NCBI GenBank assembly: GCA_946482615.1
Contig: CAMLSF010000155.1
Location: forward strand, 1 to 8,528
Reading direction: 5' to 3'
Length of the DNA: 8,528 bases
DNA from: an uncultured Chromatiaceae bacterium
Lineage (GTDB): Bacteria; Pseudomonadota; Gammaproteobacteria; Enterobacterales; Alteromonadaceae
In this document: positions 5,494 through 8,528 of the stretch, one piece after another
Numbering within the stretch: the stretch's first letter is position 1
How the letters are laid out: every line of letters begins with the position of its first letter
The notes under the pieces: generated by a model
The model's input: the letters and a program-made list of their open reading frames with translations, nothing else
Told to the model about the DNA's origin: nothing
Database searches by the model: none
Program-made: the position numbers and the translations under genes

Positions 5494-7465
5494 CGAACTT
5501 TTTAACAGCGCTTTTCTGGAGCGGTTTGGCCTTGCTTTGCTGGATTGCCCGTCCTCTGGTCTATCCAAACAGCTGGTAGACCCTGTATTGCATAAGCTGT
5601 GCGACCTGATTGATCTGGAATTGCATCCGGAATTTTTTACCGATCCAGATGCAACAGCGACAGCTTATGGCAAGGCCGTTTCCCCTACGACTGCAGCTCA
5701 ATGTGCGGAAGACGCAGAGCGGGGCCGGGTTTTTACCCAGGGACTGTATCAGGCTATTTGTGATCAGCTGCAACTGAAGCCCACACAACCGGTGCGATTA
5801 TTGTATGCAGGTACAGGGCCTTTAGGCTGGTTGTTATTGCCCCTGCTACCTCTGTTTACTGCACAGCAGTTGCAGGTAACAGCTTTGGACATTCATCAGT
5901 GGTCATTACAAAGTTTGAGGCGTCTGACCGATGGTTTTGGTCTGTCGGACCGGATTTGCGACTGGGTTTGTGCCGATGCCACTGCCTGGCAACCCAAATC
6001 AGCTCAGAGTTTTGATTTAATTCTGTCAGAGACGATGAAACATCTGTTGCAACAAGAGCCTCAGGTGCAGGTGTTTCGTCATTTACAGCAATTTTTAGCG
6101 CCACAAGGCCAGTTGATCCCACAACAAATTAAATTGGATGCCTATCTGGAGTGGACTGAACAACAACAGAAAAATCTGCAGTGGCTTGGGCCCTTATTTA
6201 CGCTGGATTTAGCCTTATGCCGCACTTTGGCTGCTGGTGATCAGTCGGCTTTTTCTGGCGAATTGTGGTTGCCTGAGTTTGAAGCAGGGCCAGTGGATCT
6301 GAAGTTAACCACAGAGGTGCAGGTGTACCGGAGCCACTGGCTGAAAGAACAACAGTCACAACTTACCTTACCCCGTTATAAACAGCGGCTGATGCTGCAA
6401 CCCGCTTCTGTTGTGCGCTTTCAGTATCAGCAGTTGGGTGAACCTGATTTTGAGTTTCAGTATACCGAGTTATGGCCAACCCTGTGTGAGAGCAGCGACA
6501 CCAGTTGTGCCGGTTTATTCCATGCCAAAAGGTTATGGCAAAAGGCCATGCTTAAACGCTATAAAAAGTTGCAGGCTGATGTTGCAGAAGAGTGGGTGCT
6601 GGATAAAGCGCTACTGGATTTGTCTGGTATTGGGCTTGAACCCGGTATTCAGGCTTTGCATCGTTGTGGCCGGTTAAGCGACTTTGCTGCTTTTTTAACG
6701 CCTTATCTGCAGCAACTGGACCTCGATGCGCTGAATCAGCAGTTGCGGGATTTACAGCATCAATCCGCCACGCCACTGCCTGTGGTACTGACTGCTGAGC
6801 AACTGGAGTTCTGGCAGCGTGAAGGTTATCTGGTGATCCCGGGCGTATTAACTGCAGAGCAATGCCGGCAAAGCCGTGAGGTGATTTGGCAGTATTTACA
6901 GGCGGATCCACAGCAGAGAGACAGCTGGTATCAGAAAACCGACAAAATGCAGAAAATTATGCTGCAACTGTTTCGCCATCCTGTGCTGGATGCCAATCGT
7001 GACGTACCGCTGATCCGGCAGATTTTTCAGCAGCTTTGGCAGCGCACCGATTTAGTCATGACCACAGACAGAGTGAGTTTTAATCCACCGGAAACTGCAG
7101 TTTGGTCTTTCCCCGGACCCGATATGCATTGGGATGCGGAACTGATAGCGCCAGTGCCTTATGCCACTCAGGGACTGATTTATTTAACAGACACCGAAGA
7201 GCAACAAGGTGCTTTTAGTTGTGTGCCGGGTTTTCATCATCAGATTGATGATTGGATCAGAAACTCAGGCAAATCTGCTATGCAGTTGCAGCAGCAAAAT
7301 TGGGCTGAATGGCCGGTGAAAGCCATAGCGGCCAAAGCGGGTGATTTAATTATCTGGCATCAGGCCTTGCCTCATGGTGCCAGTCCTAATCGTCATCATC
7401 TGCCCCGTATGGTGCAATACATCAATATGTATCCGGCAACTATGTTATCGGCCGCTAGGTCATGA
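5474..7465 (+). CDS. Fusion of SAM methyltransferase-like domain and PhyH-type dioxygenase
   Basis: A 663-residue two-domain protein. The N-terminal part, roughly 60-340, looks like a class I SAM-dependent methyltransferase, close in style to PRMT-type enzymes. Motif I is VRLLYAGTGPLG (107-117), with an acidic residue after strand 2 (Asp139 in TALDI), Asp168 in CADAT, and a DLILSETM motif at 181-188 with Glu186, comparable to the SExM of PRMT-like enzymes. The C-terminal part, about 437-655, is a phytanoyl-CoA dioxygenase-like (PhyH) domain. It opens with the typical LTAEQLEFWQREGYLVIPGV and has an Fe(II) triad of His552 and Asp554 in MHWD and His634 in LPHGASPN, with Arg645 in RMVQYI for 2-oxoglutarate. 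A helical segment of unknown nature (about 340-435) joins them. There is no signal peptide. Start and stop overlap both neighbours, implying translational coupling. It probably methylates and hydroxylates the same substrate, but that is inferred; a scaffolding or degenerate role for either domain cannot be excluded. Glutamine content is very high (77 of 663). Confidence 0.9.
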   Translation: MQQQQNNELFNSAFLERFGLALLDCPSSGLSKQLVDPVLHKLCDLIDLELHPEFFTDPDATATAYGKAVSPTTAAQCAEDAERGRVFTQGLYQAICDQLQLKPTQPVRLLYAGTGPLGWLLLPLLPLFTAQQLQVTALDIHQWSLQSLRRLTDGFGLSDRICDWVCADATAWQPKSAQSFDLILSETMKHLLQQEPQVQVFRHLQQFLAPQGQLIPQQIKLDAYLEWTEQQQKNLQWLGPLFTLDLALCRTLAAGDQSAFSGELWLPEFEAGPVDLKLTTEVQVYRSHWLKEQQSQLTLPRYKQRLMLQPASVVRFQYQQLGEPDFEFQYTELWPTLCESSDTSCAGLFHAKRLWQKAMLKRYKKLQADVAEEWVLDKALLDLSGIGLEPGIQALHRCGRLSDFAAFLTPYLQQLDLDALNQQLRDLQHQSATPLPVVLTAEQLEFWQREGYLVIPGVLTAEQCRQSREVIWQYLQADPQQRDSWYQKTDKMQKIMLQLFRHPVLDANRDVPLIRQIFQQLWQRTDLVMTTDRVSFNPPETAVWSFPGPDMHWDAELIAPVPYATQGLIYLTDTEEQQGAFSCVPGFHHQIDDWIRNSGKSAMQLQQQNWAEWPVKAIAAKAGDLIIWHQALPHGASPNRHHLPRMVQYINMYPATMLSAARS

Positions 7466-8528
7466 ACAGGCCGCAGCTGTACCAGCAACTACTGCATAAT
7501 GAAGCACAATTGCGCTTTTTGTGGGGTTGTGAAGGACTGGAGCATTTTGTCCGTCTGATGGCTGATTTTTTACATTGGCCTGAGCTTGAATTTCAGCAGC
7601 TGCTGGTATTTTTGCGCGAGCAAAACCAGCAACTGGTGCAGCCTGATCTGGAGCTGTTCAGCCGGTGTTGGCTTCCTTATGCCTACAAAAGGGCAGGGCA
7701 ACAACTACTGTGGATCCCGGCTTTTCAAAAACCTGAACAGCCTTTTCTGGAAGATGATCTGGTGAGCTGGCGGCAAAGTTTGCTGGCGCAATTGATCCGG
7801 CCTGTGACACAACTGCAGCCTTTATTGGCGCAACTGCAGAGCCTGCCAGTGGTGCAGCCTGAATTACTGATTTTCCATTGGTCCAGATGTGGCTCTACCC
7901 TGGTGTCGGGTTGCCTGATGCTGGAGCCAGAGTTGAAAGTCTTGTCGGAATCTATGCTGATCAGTGATGTATTACTGGACCCTGAGCTGAGTCCTTATCA
8001 GGCACAGTGTCTGGATTTGCTAGTACGGTTACAGGGCAGGTTCAGGCATCAGGAGCAACAGCTGGTGATCAAATGCAATGCCTGGGATCTGCAGCACTGG
8101 TGGTTATGGATTGCGGTATTTCCGCACAGCAGATTACTGGGGTTGATCCGACAACCTGAAGCTATTCTGACGTCCCACCAGCGAGTATCAGGCCGGCATA
8201 TGGTGCGGCAACAACCAGAGCTCTGGTCCGGTATACAACAAGGACTGAGCTTATTGCAATACAGAGTCGAAGTGATCCGGCAGATGGCGGATTTTATGCT
8301 GCAATTACAACAGGAAAAGCCAGTGCTGGTGCTGGATTATCGGCAACTGGTCGCCACTTCAGCCACTGAACTGGCCACACTGCTGGGCATTCAGCTGGAT
8401 GAGCCACAATCTATGGCCTGGCAAAAACGCAGAACTATGGATGCCAAGGCTCGGCAGACGGTATTTATCGCTGCCACACAAGACCCGGCAACACAGTTCA
8501 CAGCGCTGGAACAACAACTGATCCGTGA
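7462..8528 (+). CDS. Sulfotransferase-family protein, 3' end beyond window
   Basis: An open frame of at least 355 codons begins at an ATG that overlaps the previous stop (ATGA) and has no stop before the window edge, so the C-terminus is missing. The central part carries PAPS-dependent sulfotransferase signatures. IFHWSRCGSTLVSG (137-150) corresponds to the 5'-phosphosulfate loop after a beta-strand, and FPHSRLLGLIRQPEAILTSH (220-239), with Arg230 and Ser238, corresponds to the 3'-phosphate-binding motif. The expected role is transfer of a sulfo group from PAPS to a hydroxyl or amine; the acceptor is unknown. Residues 1-130 precede the P-loop and match nothing I recognise, so they may form an extra N-terminal domain. 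There is no signal peptide, so it is probably cytoplasmic. The Shine-Dalgarno is weak (AGG two bases before ATG), consistent with coupling to the upstream gene. Glutamine is about 13.5% (48 of 355). Some P-loop relatives of this superfamily are not sulfotransferases. Confidence 0.86.
   Translation, partial: MNRPQLYQQLLHNEAQLRFLWGCEGLEHFVRLMADFLHWPELEFQQLLVFLREQNQQLVQPDLELFSRCWLPYAYKRAGQQLLWIPAFQKPEQPFLEDDLVSWRQSLLAQLIRPVTQLQPLLAQLQSLPVVQPELLIFHWSRCGSTLVSGCLMLEPELKVLSESMLISDVLLDPELSPYQAQCLDLLVRLQGRFRHQEQQLVIKCNAWDLQHWWLWIAVFPHSRLLGLIRQPEAILTSHQRVSGRHMVRQQPELWSGIQQGLSLLQYRVEVIRQMADFMLQLQQEKPVLVLDYRQLVATSATELATLLGIQLDEPQSMAWQKRRTMDAKARQTVFIAATQDPATQFTALEQQLIR

Noticed and set aside
6552..6911. 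119-codon minus-strand open frame opposite the fusion gene
   Set aside because: It lies wholly within a frame with clear domain motifs and its product resembles no protein; a shadow of the coding bias.

Overview
The window looks like chromosomal DNA of a gammaproteobacterium. By eye the GC content is moderate, the proteins are rich in Leu and Gln, and the ribosome-assembly GTPase is of the short YlqF type. A Rheinheimera/Alishewanella-like member of the Chromatiaceae/Alteromonadales is my best guess, from impression only. No tRNA, rRNA, CRISPR array, insertion sequence or phage gene is visible. Coding density is high and no gene-free stretch exceeds about 160 bases.

Left part (1-2851): two minus-strand genes in tandem, a YlqF/RbgA-type GTPase (1755-2690) followed 40 bases later by an exported YtcJ-like amidohydrolase (50-1714). 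A small GNRA-loop hairpin lies in the gap between them. Middle part (2691-4908): a divergent intergenic region leads rightward to an exported protein with five FG-GAP/VCBS-like Asp-rich repeats (2852-4303). That gene converges, with only two bases between stop codons, on a small uncharacterised minus-strand protein carrying an HEAGH zinc-protease-like motif (4306-4782 or 4791).

Right part (4909-8528, running off the window): a tightly packed plus-strand operon. Gene 1 is a stand-alone Fe(II)/2-oxoglutarate hydroxylase of the aspartyl/asparaginyl beta-hydroxylase family. Gene 2 overlaps it by 20 bases and encodes a two-domain enzyme, an N-terminal SAM methyltransferase-like domain and a C-terminal PhyH-type Fe(II)/2-oxoglutarate dioxygenase. 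Gene 3 overlaps gene 2 by 4 bases (ATGA) and is a sulfotransferase-family protein with recognisable 5'-phosphosulfate and 3'-phosphate binding motifs, cut by the window edge.

Together these would supply two hydroxylations, a methylation and a sulfation, which reads as a tailoring cassette for an unknown small molecule or peptide/protein substrate. No scaffold-building enzyme or precursor peptide is seen inside the window. This cassette is the most interesting content. Its function is inferred from domain content only.
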